Positions 9,286 to 21,200 are shown, counted from the first letter of the stretch. The stretch: 64,000 nucleotides of DNA from Silene conica (GCA_029255685.2 CM055320.2:10278614-10342613), one strand, 5' to 3'. The notes: a model not told the origin generated them from the letters alone. Translations and numbers: made by a program.

Positions 9286-11355
9286 AAAGATTTTTAAATG
9301 ACTTACTCCTGGCTTCTTGCCTCTCCATGCTTCAAATGGTGTACGGTTCAATACGGCCCTCGTTGGAGATATATTCAGGAGATATACCGATGTTGATACC
9401 GCTTCTCCCCAAAAATAATCTGGAAGACCTTTTGCCTTTAACATACTTCGAGCCATCTCTACCACCGTTTGGTTTTTTCGCTCCGCTACTCCGTTTTGCT
9501 CGGGTGTATATGGTGTTGTGAGATCTCTTCGAATGCCACATGACTCACAAAAAGCATTAAACTCATCAGATATAAACTCACCCCCTCGATCCGTTCGAAG
9601 ACCAATAATACGCCTTCCACTTTGATTTTCCACTTGCGCCTTAAATTTCTTAAAATTCTCGAATGCTTCCGATTTGTATTTTAAGAAATAAACCCAACTC
9701 ATACGTGTATAATCATCAGTTAGCAATAAGAAATATCTACTTCCACCTAATGACTCGGTTTTCATCGGTCCACATAAATCAGCATGAACAAGTTCTAGAG
9801 ACTCAGAAGCCCTCCATGTCGGCTCTTTAGGAAAAGAGGCTCTCCTCTGTTTTCCATACACACACCCTTCACAGAAATTAAGTGCAGCAATTTTTGGTAA
9901 CCCAACGACCATCTTTTTTTGACTTAAAAACTTCAAACTTCTCACATTCAAATGACCGTATCTCATATGCCATATGTCCGATTCATCTTTCTCTTTAACA
10001 ATTAGTGCCTTACTCACCACACTTGATACATTCAGCGGAAACATTTTATTCAGAGTCATACGGACACTGGCTATGCTATGACCAGATTTTTTATCACTGA
10101 CAACACACATATCATCATCAAAAGTTATCTTATAGCCATTACTCATTAGTTGGCCAATGCTTAACAAATTATGAGCAAGATCTGGGACAAATTGTACATT
10201 GTAAAAAATTTTAACATCACCTTGAACTGTTTTAATAGCAATGTTACCTTTCCCTTCGACTTTCATTTTCTTATTATCGCCAAGACGGACCTCTCCTTTC
10301 TTTGTCTCATCAATCATTTTGAACAGGGACTTTGTTCCGGACATGTGATTTGAACATCCGCTGTCCAAAAACCATAAATCATCACTCTCAATTGAACTTC
10401 TCATTTGTGAATGGGCCATAAATAATCGACTTTCATCTTCCTCGATTTCCTCAGAATAATTTGCTTGAGATTTTTCATTCTTTTGCTTAATCCAACAATT
10501 CACTTCTTTGTGACCAAACTTGCTGCAATAATGGCATTGAATATTTCTTTTCTCTTGACGTCCGGGGTCACTATTACCGGTATGGCCTCTGCTTCTACCG
10601 CCATCATAAATATATTAACCTCTGCCTCTACCGCCACGGCCTCGGAAACCGCCTCTACCTCGGCCTTGATTTCCATAATTATTCGTCTGCCCCTTGTAAG
10701 ACGAATCCTCTTTGACTTGAAAAGATTTCTCCTCCATTTTAATGACGCCTTTCTTCATTCTACTTTCATGGGCTAACAACGAACCCATCAATTCATCAAC
10801 GGTATAAGTTGATAAATCCTTTGATTCTTCAATGGCAGGGACAATGTGACTCCAATCACCATTCAAACTTCTTAAAACTTTACTCACAATTGTTTCATTA
10901 TCAATTTTCTCACAGTATGACCGCATTTGACCAACAATTTCAGTCACCTTAGACAAATAACTTTGAACAGTTTCTTTATCACCCATCGTTAATACTGCAA
11001 AATCACTTCGTAAAGTTTGCAAGCGTACCTTAATGACTCTCTTGTCACCCAAATATTCATGCTTAAGAATTTCCCAAGCTTCATGAGCGTTTGTAGCATC
11101 CGTAATCCGGGGAAATATATCGTCATCTAGCGCCGTTTGAATGAAGAACAACGCCTTTGCATCTTTCTTGCGGCTCTCCTTCAGTGACGCATCAGGAACG
11201 GCTGGGTCCGGTTCAATATACCCGTTCTCCACGATATCCCATAATTCTTGAGATTTAAACATTGTTTTCATTTTGAGACTCCAAAGATGATACTTTTCCC
11301 CTTTAAAAAGAGGAATCAAGGGTTGAGATGATCCATTTGCACCATGATTAGCCAT
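9286..11355 (-). pseudogene. gag-pol: Copia gag-pol polyprotein, interrupted
   Basis: One minus-strand frame runs from ATG at 11355. It covers gag (FKGEKYHLWSLKMK, conserved HEYLGDKRV region), a glycine/arginine-rich stretch, zinc knuckle CHYCSKFGHKEVNC (about 10545-10500), aspartic protease DSGCSNHMSG, the GAG-pre-integrase motif HMRYGHLN with its C-x2-C partner, and the integrase core with HADLCGP, the second Asp region and the Glu motif TPEQNGVAERKNQ. A single in-frame TAA (10615-10617) after the GRG repeats splits gag from pol. Both halves are otherwise open in the same frame, so this is probably a nonsense mutation rather than a designed gag stop. The frame ends after VSHLKIF where the Gypsy-type LTR is inserted. 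No reverse transcriptase remains in the window. Confidence 0.9.
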
Positions 11356-11383
11356 TTTGGTGCTTAATTGACAATCCAAGGTA

Positions 11384-11624
11384 CTCCCTCCATTCATATC
11401 CACTTTGCACCTATTCCATTTCGGTCCATTCGAATCCACTTTGCACCTTTCCTTATTTGGTTGTACTTTTAATAGTATAATACGATAAAAACACTATTAA
11501 GGCCCACTTTTTCAACACAATACTAACACTTTACACCTATTTGTTGTACTTTTATTAATATTTTAACAATGCGTAAAAACCCGTGCATAAAGCAAATGTA
11601 CCAAGTGGAAATGAATGGAGGGAG
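11384..11624. mobile_element. Stowaway-type MITE (241 bp)
   Basis: The termini CTCCCTCCATTCAT and ATGAATGGAGGGAG are inverted repeats of the Stowaway (Tc1/mariner) type, flanked by TA on both sides (11382-11383 and 11625-11626). It sits 28 bases upstream of the Copia gag ATG, so it interrupts the leader of that element. The interior has no coding potential. Confidence 0.93.
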
Positions 11625-11771
11625 TATTTAATTTGGTTCTGGAACTTTTGGGCAACCTGGGTAAAGTTTGGGGATTTTGTTTATTTTAGTTTATTTGTTT
11701 GAGTGTCAAGATAAATACGTCCTTTTTTTTGTTTAATTAATGGATACCAACCTGTTGTCTGATACCACTAA

Positions 11772-11998
11772 TGTTGGTGAAATAATAAAAAAACAGAATA
11801 ATAGATGAGTGATTAATATGATTAATTATTATTGATTGAATACTTATGTTTTTACAACAAACAGATGACACATATTTATACTAAACATAATACATCCAAA
11901 CAATACAATTTTGAAGAGTCACTACTTGTCACATATATAAGTTTTCACATAATAGACATACTGCTTCACATATATATACTTTGAATCATATTTCAACA
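11772..11998 (-). repeat. Copia 5' LTR (227 bp)
   Basis: Plus-strand ends are TGTTGGTG and TTTCAACA. The rc-PBS CTGATACCA lies immediately to the left. The flank is TTCTG at 11999-12003; the other duplication copy is outside the window. Confidence 0.8.
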
Positions 11999-12016
11999 TT
12001 CTGAACCCACGAACTC

Positions 12017-12187
12017 CCAATGGCGCAGGTGAATTTCTTCTTGCTAAGACGGCTGCTTGGTGTCCGGACAAAGGGGACGGAGAAACAAGGCAAGGTCACA
12101 AAATTAACCAAAGGTGAAATTCTTATGTTGAACATTGGATCCATGTCAACTGGCGCCCGAGTACTTGGCGTCAAAAACGACTTAGAA
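12017..12187 (+). pseudogene. eIF2-gamma exon fragment (C-terminal part)
   Basis: Translation in the + frame gives [16 protein letters not shown], then [20 protein letters not shown] and GVKNDL, a clear match to translation initiation factor eIF2 subunit gamma, the GTPase that delivers Met-tRNAi. A GCAG before GTGAAT looks like the original intron end. The homology stops at NDL, where a reversed copy of the FAM133-like last exon begins. It is a captured fragment with no start and cannot make eIF2-gamma. A second, more N-terminal eIF2-gamma piece lies downstream at 16076, so the two pieces are in the wrong order. Confidence 0.88.
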
Positions 12188-12850
12188 AGTAGTAGAGGCC
12201 ATCAGCCTCTTCAGTCTTCACCCTCGCTGCTCGAAACTTTACTCCTAGACCTATGTTTTCTCTCCTTTCTTGTCCTCTTTGATCGAGATTTTGACCTTCG
12301 TGACTCCCTCTCTTCTTCATCACTATGGGAATATTCAGAAGATGAGCTTGAATCTGAAGACTGCGTCTTTGAATGCTGCCATCGACATAGAAATGGTGAC
12401 ATAGGTTAGAATATTGACATATTCTTGCTGTAGATAAGGAAGAGGGTTCATTTACCTGTGAAATTCTGACTGGTAAGAAAAATTCGATTTCTCAACAATG
12501 TAAAGATCAGGGAAACCCTCCAATGAGACGGTCTTATTAATAACTCGATTTCGCAAGGAAATTACTTAAGCCATATGAGACCGTCTTATGGTCGAAACTG
12601 AAAAGGATAGTCCAAAAAATAATACAGTATACTTTATTTAACAACAATTTTAATTTGAAAATGTTGAAAGCTAAGAGAATGCAAGAAATTGCAGGAACAG
12701 GTTACTATCAACTTCATAAATAGAACAGTCAGAACAGGCAATTTATAAGACTTCTATGAAGTTCTTTGTTCAGCTAATCCTAAGAGAGAAAAAAATTATT
12801 AACACAAAGAGATGATCATTTTGTGATTTTTGTCATGACTCATGACACAA
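12188..12850 (-). pseudogene. Partial copy of FAM133-like gene: last exon plus intron
   Basis: The minus strand encodes [19 protein letters not shown] followed by the arginine/serine-rich tail, matching exon 5 of the gene at 18260-25076. The end is lost: the GPLPLSRFFG C-terminus is cut where the eIF2-gamma piece starts. Similarity continues through the intron (12410-12690 against 18526-18860, including the two GAGACGGTCTTAT-like blocks) and, with gaps, to the AAGAGATGATCATTTTG block (12807 against 19467). Because intron sequence is present, this is a DNA copy and not a retrocopy. It is the same strand as the intact gene about 6 kb away. Confidence 0.88.
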
Positions 12851-14341
12851 AAATTCCGGTTCCGAAAGTTTGTTAATTCCGGCTCGTCCGATTTTGAACG
12901 GTGCACAAACCTACGCCAAAGTGAAAATTGAACCCCCACCTTTGTCTACAGGGTGAGAAAAGTGAAAATTGAACCCCTACCTTTGTCTACCGGGTGAGAA
13001 AATGATTAGATACGATTTTTGAATGGATGTTGAAAATGAACAAAATAACATAAAACTAAATAATTGGAATAACAACTTAGAATGAATTAGTAATTAGGTT
13101 TTCTTTATTGTTTAACTTGTGCCTAGTTATTAGTTAAATAAAAAGCCGTTACTTATATTTATTTTTTTACCTATAATCCTTACAAATTCATATTTTCCAA
13201 ATTCGACAGAGAGCCGACCCGTATTTTACCCGAGTTTGAATTGACCGAACCCAACCCACCCGTTTGATAGGTTTACTTGTGGTAGATGGAATATTGAGAT
13301 GATTGAGTCAGTTATTTTTTTGTTGATTATGTAATATAGATTTAACGCATTTTGGGTAGGGATCAAGGTCAAGTTGTTTTTGGTAGGGTTGACAATGGGT
13401 AGGGTCTGGGTAGGGTCCAACAAGATCCGGATCCGACCTTGAGTCACATACCTTGAACCCATACCCAAAAGGGTCTGAAATTAATGGACCCATACCCGAT
13501 CCAGTGGGTCCGGATCTAGCTAGGGTCCACCCTATGGTCTACTTTTTTCTTTGACAAAACAATTTTTCTTAGGGTTCTAAAATTTCGACCAACTAGACCC
13601 ATTTTCTTAGGGTTAAGCGTCGAAAATCTCGGATTTGATTCGTTGAACTCAAATTTGAAATGTCTAGGGTCGAAATCGACCGATTCACGTAGGTAAAAAA
13701 TAAATCAAGACTTTTATTAAATTATTTATATTTAAAGATTATATTTGAGAAAATAATTAAAAATATATTTTACATTAATTGAATATAATTATTTTGTATA
13801 ATTCTTTCTATATAATTGACGTAAGTATTGAATATAATTAAAATGTTAATATTAATATGTATGTACTTAACTTGACCCATATCTTACTCAACTTGTATAA
13901 CACTCCCCGTTTAACCCGTTTTTATAAACGCCATTTCACTAATCAAATTTCGTATAATTAATATTCGTATTTTATTTTTCAAAATTATGATTATTATTTC
14001 AAAATGAAAAATTCTTAACCCAATATTAGTTGTTAGTCGGCTATAAATCTAAACCGTCCTTACTCCCTAAACCCGTTTTATTTTTGTAAAGTTACCGTTA
14101 ATCAATGTTTAGGAAAGTTTCCATGTTCAACTCTCCTATATGTAACATACATAATTACATATGGAGGTATAATCTTGGCGCTATCTTAATTTCCCTCTAA
14201 ATTCTTCACAAATTCAATCCGTCAATTATTCAATTCTCTCGAAAACATTCAATTGTTTCAATTCAATTCCCAAAATCAAAATCCCCTAATTTCTCAACAA
14301 TCACATTCAATCTCTGTTAATCCTCTGCGAAATTGATTTCA
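12851..14341. other. Non-coding stretch with small duplications
   Basis: Two tandem units of about 42 bp (12918-13003, containing GTGAAAATTGAACCC) and a GGGTCC-rich low-complexity block (13390-13540) are the only structures seen. Bases 14160-14341 are CT- and CAA-rich and probably hold the promoter and 5' UTR of the RING-H2 gene. Confidence 0.6.
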
Positions 14342-14812
14342 ATGGAGTCCTTGATCGACGATCACATAAACACAACTCCCGACATCACGGAACAATCCGA
14401 TAACGAGTTTTTCAGAAGTTCATTGGCGAACTACACTCACGAAGAACAAGATTACATCAACCGCCAACATACAGTCTTGCAAGATTTGGAAAGTCGGGTG
14501 TCGATGTCGACTGTTTCGATGGAGGCATACATTCAACAGGAAACCGAGTTTTTAAGTTACAAATCCAAGTGGATTGCTGATTCCAAGAAAGAATTGATAG
14601 GATTCCAAATTCAGACCGAAACCCATGTTGTTGACAGCGAAGTAGAGACTGATATTTGTAGTATTTGCCATGGTGATTACGAAGAGGGCGACTGCATCGG
14701 GTTTCTTGATTGTCGACATAGGTTTCACTGCGAGTGTATTAAGAATTGGTTGGTAATTAAGAATACCTGTCCTCTCTGCAAATCTGTTGGGGTTCCATAT
14801 GCTGCTTCATAA
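14342..14812 (+). CDS. RING-H2 finger protein, probable E3 ubiquitin ligase
   Basis: An intact single-exon ORF of 156 residues. The C-terminal RING-H2 domain has all eight ligands: CSIC, C-x-H-x2-H within LDCRHRFH, the next Cys in HCEC, and CPLC, with canonical spacing (C-x2-C-x14-C-x-H-x2-H-x2-C-x10-C-x2-C). The tryptophan typical of E2 binding is present in IKNWL. Such proteins transfer ubiquitin from an E2 to a substrate. The N-terminal 100 residues are acidic with a helical stretch (residues about 30-80); there is no membrane segment, so it is probably soluble. The start is the ATG at 14342 (MESLIDDH); earlier in-frame codons lack an ATG. It is one of two likely host genes. The substrate is unknown. 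Confidence 0.88.
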   Translation: MESLIDDHINTTPDITEQSDNEFFRSSLANYTHEEQDYINRQHTVLQDLESRVSMSTVSMEAYIQQETEFLSYKSKWIADSKKELIGFQIQTETHVVDSEVETDICSICHGDYEEGDCIGFLDCRHRFHCECIKNWLVIKNTCPLCKSVGVPYAAS

Positions 14813-15576
14813 TAATTGATTGCTACGGAAAGACTAGTTTCTAGTTTTTTGTTTACGTTTTGCTTTAAAATTGATGTATTTGATTTGATATTTAGGAAAG
14901 TAATATTTGATTTAATTGATTTTGTAATTAGTTGTCAAGAACTCTAATTGTTGATTTATCGTCTTGTATTAAGTTTATGATTAATGATAATTGGATTTGT
15001 TAATTAAATTTAATTCCGAATTTCAGACTATTGTTATTGTTCGTCATATGAAGCTTTCCATTCATACAGGTTGTAAATCTTGAACTTTTTAATGGATTAT
15101 TTGATTTAATTCATGGATAACATCAGCTAGACAGTCTTCTATACTGCTGGAGGAGTGAGGAGAGTATAGAATTACATTGTAACTCAACTCAGAAAGTAGC
15201 CAACTGATGCATTTCAATAATTCAATCTCTGAAACCCAAAAAACCAAAGTACAATGTGAAAGCCTAAAGACAGAGTTTGAAAACAAATCCAGATTATTCC
15301 GCCTCAATTCCTATTGCGGTGTATGTTGATTGTTGAGATGTAAAAGGATTTGAATATTTATTTGAAACTTGTGTTTCTAATAATGAAAGGAGGCATAAGT
15401 TAGCTAATTTTGGTTCGAGTGTTGATCTCATTGTTCCTGAAAAATTGCAATAAGTGCACTCTATATTATATCTGCTGAACAGTTATTTTTCTAGCTTCAC
15501 TGTGGAGTAATGCTTGGATCTTTTTAAGGTTCTCAGCAGTCCAGTAACATTTAGTCAACAAGATTGAGTTTCTGTA
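14813..15576. other. 3' UTR and non-coding sequence
   Basis: AT-rich sequence downstream of the RING gene. Short minus-strand ORFs have no recognisable domain. Confidence 0.5.
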
Positions 15577-15738
15577 GGCATGCCTGATATGATAGCCTAT
15601 GCTGCTTTTTACGAGGTTGGGTAAGAGGAAGACCGAGTGTTTGTATGTGCTGCATCTGGGGCAGTCGGGCAACTGGTTTAACAATTTGCAAAATTAGCTG
15701 GTTCCGATGTTGCTGGAATTGCTGGTAGCAAGGAGAAG
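15577..15738 (+). pseudogene. Fragment of NADP-dependent alkenal double-bond reductase
   Basis: The + frame reads GMPDMIAYAAFYEVG, a stop, then VFVCAASGAVGQLV, a stop, QFAKLAG and GIAGSKEK, followed by a GT splice donor-like site. This is the NADPH-binding (AASGAVGQ) region of the plant 2-alkenal/double-bond reductase family (MDR superfamily). Two in-frame stops and the absence of other exons make it a dead fragment. Confidence 0.85.
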
Positions 15739-16075
15739 GTATGCTACTGTATGCTTTGTGCCATGAGCAACTGAAGCATGATGGACTTGACCTACCAACT
15801 GTTATTTTAAGTAGATACTTTTTTCGCTTTAAATTGTTATACCCATAACTGCGCCTTAAGCTTGTGAATTGATAATAACTAACTGTTGTACGTCTATACG
15901 TCTAATGTGGAGACGTTTATTTAATATCGTATAACTAGACACTTGGGTCTGTTATTGGCAATGAATTATTTGATTTAATGGGTTTACAGTTGCTTTATTA
16001 GACTTCGGAAATGCAGAATAAGAAAAGATGATCTTCAGCATAATAAACGCTAATGATTGCTTGTCTGGTTTGCAG

Positions 16076-16296
16076 GGAACTATTGCTGATGCAGTTCCAG
16101 TAGTTCCAATTTCTGCACAATTGAAGTACAACATTGATGTTGTTTGCGAGTATATCGTTAAAAAGATTCCCATTCCTGAGAGGATTCCTCGCCACCAAAT
16201 ATGATTGTGATTCGTTCTTTTGATGTTAACAAACCTGGTTATGAGGTTGATGATATTGATATACGTGGTGGTGTTGCTGGAGGAAGTATTCTATAG
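16076..16296 (+). pseudogene. eIF2-gamma exon fragment (central part)
   Basis: Following an intron-like TTTGCAG, the frame gives [19 protein letters not shown] and [10 protein letters not shown], then, after a small deletion that shifts frame, [13 protein letters not shown] and GGVAGGSIL, ending in a stop. This is the switch between the GTPase domain and domain II of eIF2-gamma. The frameshift and stop show decay. This part precedes, in the protein, the piece found upstream at 12017. Confidence 0.88.
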
Positions 16297-16746
16297 CATT
16301 TCTAGTGGACATGAGAATAATGACACCGGTTTTCTATAGCATTTCTAGTGGACATGACCGTGCACGAGGCTGTGTTTTTTATGTGAAACGAGACATACAC
16401 CGTTATGTGCTTGGAATGACTTCATTTGCTTAGTTCTGGGATTTTAGGCTCGTATGCTGGTATCCCTGGTTTTAGTTTCTTAACAATTTTATCACCTTTC
16501 ATCCCTTTTGTACTAGAACTTGTTTGAGCTTAGCTTACAAAAAATTATGCTTAAAAATGAGTTGATAGATAATTCATGTTTCTATCGTCACCAACGTGAG
16601 GTCGTAAGTAATACATGTCTATCGTCGCCAACGTGAGTAATACATGTTACTTAAAATTTGGCCATCTCACTATGTGGCTCTGCTTCTAAGCCTTCTATGG
16701 GTTTTAATAGCCACGCAATGATATTCCGGATACTCTCATATGGGGG
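16297..16746. other. Non-coding, two short tandem duplications
   Basis: TTCTATAGCATTTCTAGTGG occurs at 16288 and 16332, and a CTATCGTC(A/G)CCAACGTGAG block is repeated near 16582 and 16619. No gene was recognised. Confidence 0.55.
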
Positions 16747-17886
16747 TTGTCCGTGGATAGAAATTTCTCTACTAAAACAGCAACTTGGCTAGCGCAAGGT
16801 TTATTCGATCACAATCGTGACAAATGTAATTTTCAGTGGGTTTGGAAATTGAATATTCCGCCTAAATTGAAATTTTTTCTTTGGAAAGCATGTGTTGACG
16901 GCCTCCCAACGAAAGATAGACTTCTCAGAAGTCATATTAATGTTCCACCTCATTGCCTTTTGTGTAACTATCCTAGTGAAAATAAAGACCATTTATTTTA
17001 CAAATGTCCTTTGATTGGGTCTATTATCCAACAAATGAACATTACTAGCTACAACAATTTTTTATCAAATTATGATAACATTGCTAGTCAAAATTTTCTA
17101 TTGAAGCTTAATTATCTCAAAGAATTAATTCCACAAGATGATTTCGTTAAGATCATTTTTATTTGGTGGAATGCATGGTTTTATAGAAATGATATTATCT
17201 TTAATAACGTTAATTTCAATTTAAACAAACTTATTACTTTATGTAATAATAGCATTAAGGCCTGGAACGAAACTAGACATAAAGATCTCAACAATCCCGA
17301 GAAAGAAAAGTCTGCTAGAAACACTTCTAGTAAGAAGGAAATCTGGTGGGAGAAACCCAGAAATGGTTTCCTAAAGCTAAATTTTGACGGATCAAGAATA
17401 AATGGCAATAAAGCCGCTTTAGGATTTTGTATAAGAGATCATAATGGTGAAATCGTGTTGTTAGGAGCAAAAAAGTGCGGATCTAATAGTATTCTTGTCG
17501 CAGAAGCACTCGCTTTAAAAGAAGGTATTTTAGCCGCTAGATACTTAGGAATCTCTAAGTTAATTGTGGAGGGTGATAATTTATGTGTTATCAACTCACT
17601 CCGTAGCACTTGGCAGATCCCGTGGGAAATATCTAGTATTATCAAGGATGTGAAACTCGATCTTCATCTTTTCGATGAAGTGATAATTAAACATTGCTTC
17701 CGTGAAGCCAACAAGGTTGCTGACTTCATGGCTTCTGTTGGACATTCATGTCCAACTCTTTCGAGGTGGGTTGAAAGCTGGTGGCTTCAACCTACCTTAC
17801 TCATTCGAAAGGATGAGATAGGTTGGTCTTATCCAAGATGATCAATCTAGTTTTCTTACCTTATCAAAAAAAAAAAAAAAAAAAAA
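16747..17886 (+). mobile_element. 5'-truncated LINE (zf-RVT and RNase H) with poly(A)
   Basis: A 364-codon open frame lacking a start. It opens in the zf-RVT domain (FSTKTATWLAQG; WVWKLNIPPKLKFFLWKAC; HCLLC and the following DHLFYKCP zinc ligands). It then carries an RNase H domain (LKLNFDGS, then AEALALKEGI, VEGDNLCVI, and a late Asp in REANKVADFMAS), the C-terminal order of plant L1-type non-LTR elements. The stop at 17839-17841 is followed by 21 As (17866-17886). The endonuclease and reverse transcriptase are missing, as in usual 5'-truncated insertions. I could not find a target-site duplication. The frame has no internal stop, so the insertion is fairly recent. Confidence 0.88.
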
Positions 17887-18259
17887 TACACATAATTATA
17901 GACTAGGTGACAATGCTGAGCTAAACATGCTTTAACATTTGAGGTACCATTTTGCATTGCCGTACTTAATAGAATAAAATGAAATATCATATCAAAGCAG
18001 TTCAGTACTCAGAAAGTACCGATGTGGTTCTAGAATTGGTTAACTTCGTGTGAAGGCTACTGATACGAAAATATGGTAAATTGAGAAATTACAACTACGG
18101 CAGCTTGTGTTTCCGAAACCCAAATCATTACTAACCAAGTACTTAAGACGACAATGGATTGACAAAAGCAAAAAGAAGATAATTCCAAGAACGAAACTCT
18201 TGTTGATAACATAAAACTTAAACATAATACAAACTGAGTAGTTTTGTGTTTCTGGCTTA
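17887..18259. other. Non-coding, 3' flank of FAM133-like gene
   Basis: AT-rich. It probably holds the 3' UTR and polyadenylation region of the minus-strand gene that ends at 18260. Confidence 0.5.
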
Positions 18260-21200
18260 TTAGCTTTTCACATTGCCAAAAAACCTAGAAAGTGGTAGAG
18301 GGCCATCGGCCTCTTCACCCTCGCTGCCTGAAATTTTGCTCGAAATTTTGCTCCTAGACCTATGTTTTCTCTCCTTTCTTGTCCTCTTAGATCGAGATTT
18401 TGACCTTCGTGTCTCCCTCTCTTCTTCATCACTACTGGAATATTCAGAAGATGAGCTTGAGGAGCTTGAATCTGAAGACCGCCTCTTTGAATGCTGCGAC
18501 CAACATAGAAATGGTGACATAGGTTAGAATTCTGAGCTGAAATATTGACATATTCTTGCTGTAGATCAACAAAGAAGAGGATTCATTTACTTGTGAAATT
18601 ATGACTGGTAATAAAAATTCGATTTCTCAAGGAATGTAAAAATCAGGGCAACCTTCCAATGAGACGGTCTTATAGTAAGAAAAAGTCGATTTTGCAAGGA
18701 AGATACCTAAGCCCTATGAGACCGTCTTATGGTACAAAACCGGTCAAAAAGTATAGCCCAAAAATAATACCGTATACTTGCAGGTCTGTAGGAACGAGTT
18801 ACTATGAACTTAATATTAAAATGTTAAAAGCTAAGAAGCAAACCAAGTTAACAGGGAGATACCTTTCTTTTTTTGCTACTACGTTTCTTCGAACTCTTTT
18901 CTTTATCTTTATCTGTCACAACACAAAATCAAAATCTAAGAATTTCGAAATTAAAATGTCAACATAAAGCAATTCACAACAGTTCTTGGATGTTTTCCTT
19001 CATGTCCCATATGCTTTGAACAGTTTATTAGGACTTGTATAAAATTCTTTGTTCAGCTTGGTTTTTCGTGTTATCAAAGAATTGAACAATGAAAATAGAT
19101 GGTGAATGCCTGATCGAATTGATCGGGTCATGTAGGAACAAGGTTCAAGTTTATCGGTCTGTTTAGCTTGGTTTTTCGTGTTATCAGCTGCATACCTCAC
19201 TGCACTTCCATTTGACACCTATCGTAATGATAAACGGCTCGTCTCGCCGTGACCTTCTCTTGAATCATAAGGGATGAAAATTTTATTGATATGGTCTATA
19301 TAAATGCAAAATAAATAGGGCCAAGATTCTTCTGTCTCTAGAAAAAGCATATAGAACATGGCATTCAGAAAAAAAAAAGGTTAGGAGGTAGAGTTGACAA
19401 AACTAGCACTAAAATGTGAGCGAAAAAACAAAACAAAACAAAACCTGAACATGACTCGATAACACCAAGAGATGATCATTTTGTCATGACACAAAAAATC
19501 TCTCTTTTTTCCTGTGTATTATACTCCATCCACCCTATTATATTGCCGTTAATTGATTTTGGTGATCATACAAAGTTGATATAATCGATATATGAGTCAA
19601 CCACACCCCACAAACTTTGAAACCTTTGTATCATCAAGAATTGGTCATCAATATAAGAGTGATATTTGCTTAGGGTTAACTACACTCTACGCTGGAAATT
19701 GCAAGTCATATTAGCCAAATAATAAAGTTTCAAGATAATTGTCAGTCTATAAGAAACCATTTAAAAGGTCATCTTGTATTCTCGATTCTAGAATTTTAAT
19801 GCAATTTTCAATGTATTCTTTATACATTATGTGCAAAAGGCACTTAAAGTGACAAAACATTTTTACTCAAAGGATTACCAAAATATAAAGCATATACTTA
19901 AGGGTGTGAAGCATAGCCTGGACAGAAGTATATACACCATATAACCCCACACATATTTTAATATATATAGCTACAACGATACGACATACCATACGTTTTC
20001 TAATATGTTGGATCTTCCCCAATACCTTTTTTGTGTTTGGATTTGCTACTAGAATGGTTTCTTCCTTGAGAAAGCTTCCGTTCTCTTTCTGCATCAAGTT
20101 GAGCCCTGTATTCTTTCATCATTCTGTCTTTGTCAGCTTCTAATTCACCTCTTTTCACTGCATCTTCCTGAATAGCATATATAAGAAATAAATCCCTAAT
20201 CCATGGTATACAACTTACATAACAGAATATTACTATTATTAGACCCAGTTTAAAACGTAAGCCGATATTCCAAAATATCATTATTATTAAGTACTACCTA
20301 ACTGAAGTCATCATGAATTAATATCTTTAAACCGCTATTTATTTGAACATGTATATTAACAAATGCTACATGTATTGTGAAAAAAAAAGTTCAAAAGAAG
20401 ATAGGCTGAAAGCATGCATGAAAATAAACTCAAATTCAGATTTTGTAAAGACGTGAATGACAAAGGCATTTGGTCACAATCCATTACGTTAAATCTGTGA
20501 CATCATGATACCAGATTTTGTTACCGTCACCCGCAACCAAGACCCGTAGCACATTTTATATCATGCCGTAAAAAGCTAGTGAAAATTTGAAACCCAACAG
20601 GATATTGCAAGGCAAGCACATCCAACTAAACTGATAATACAGGGACTCCAATTGGCCACAACCAGGCTGAGATTGTGGAACCCTTGGGAGAAAAGGCAGC
20701 TCGTAAATAACTCAGATACCAACATTTCTCCACTTGTAGCTAAGAGGACAACATATCCACTGATAATGCACCAGCAATTTCATACGCATTCTTTTGCTTT
20801 ATTACGATCCTTATCTGTCGGTAAAAATGACTGTTGTTTTCTTTACATTTTACAATAGCCTGTATAAAGTTACATAAGATTCTTTTTGGTACATGCCTGG
20901 CATGATAAAAGAGGCCCATAAATTATGCTCTTTACAAATTGTGCTCTTACAATGCCATTTATATTTTTTCCATTTTCTTCTTGGTCAATTCATAAATAAT
21001 TAGCCTAATTCTATATTTAGTAAGTTAAAAAGTGAATTTACCAAACAATCCTTAGTTAATTACCCCGTATATACTTCGCTCAATCTGTTTCTACTTCTAT
21101 AGGAGTCATATGCTATCTCTACATGTAAATTCATTAAGTCAACGGTAATGACAATAGTTCACCACTAAATCTTTGAAATGACCTCTAGTTATATGAGGAA

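Larger units (their letters stand above)
9286..11998 (-). mobile_element. Ty1/Copia element, 5' part (minus strand), split by the Gypsy-type LTR
   Basis: On the minus strand the order is short LTR (11998-11772), primer site (TGGTATCAGA just beyond it), gag, zinc knuckle, protease and integrase. Sequence stops at 9286, where the TGTAACATCCCG LTR begins. Reverse transcriptase, RNase H and the 3' LTR must lie left of the window. A Stowaway MITE sits in its leader. Confidence 0.88.

Noticed and set aside
16747..16760. TTG at 16747 as the start of the LINE protein
   Set aside because: The frame enters the zf-RVT domain without its beginning. It is a 5'-truncated insertion, not a gene start.
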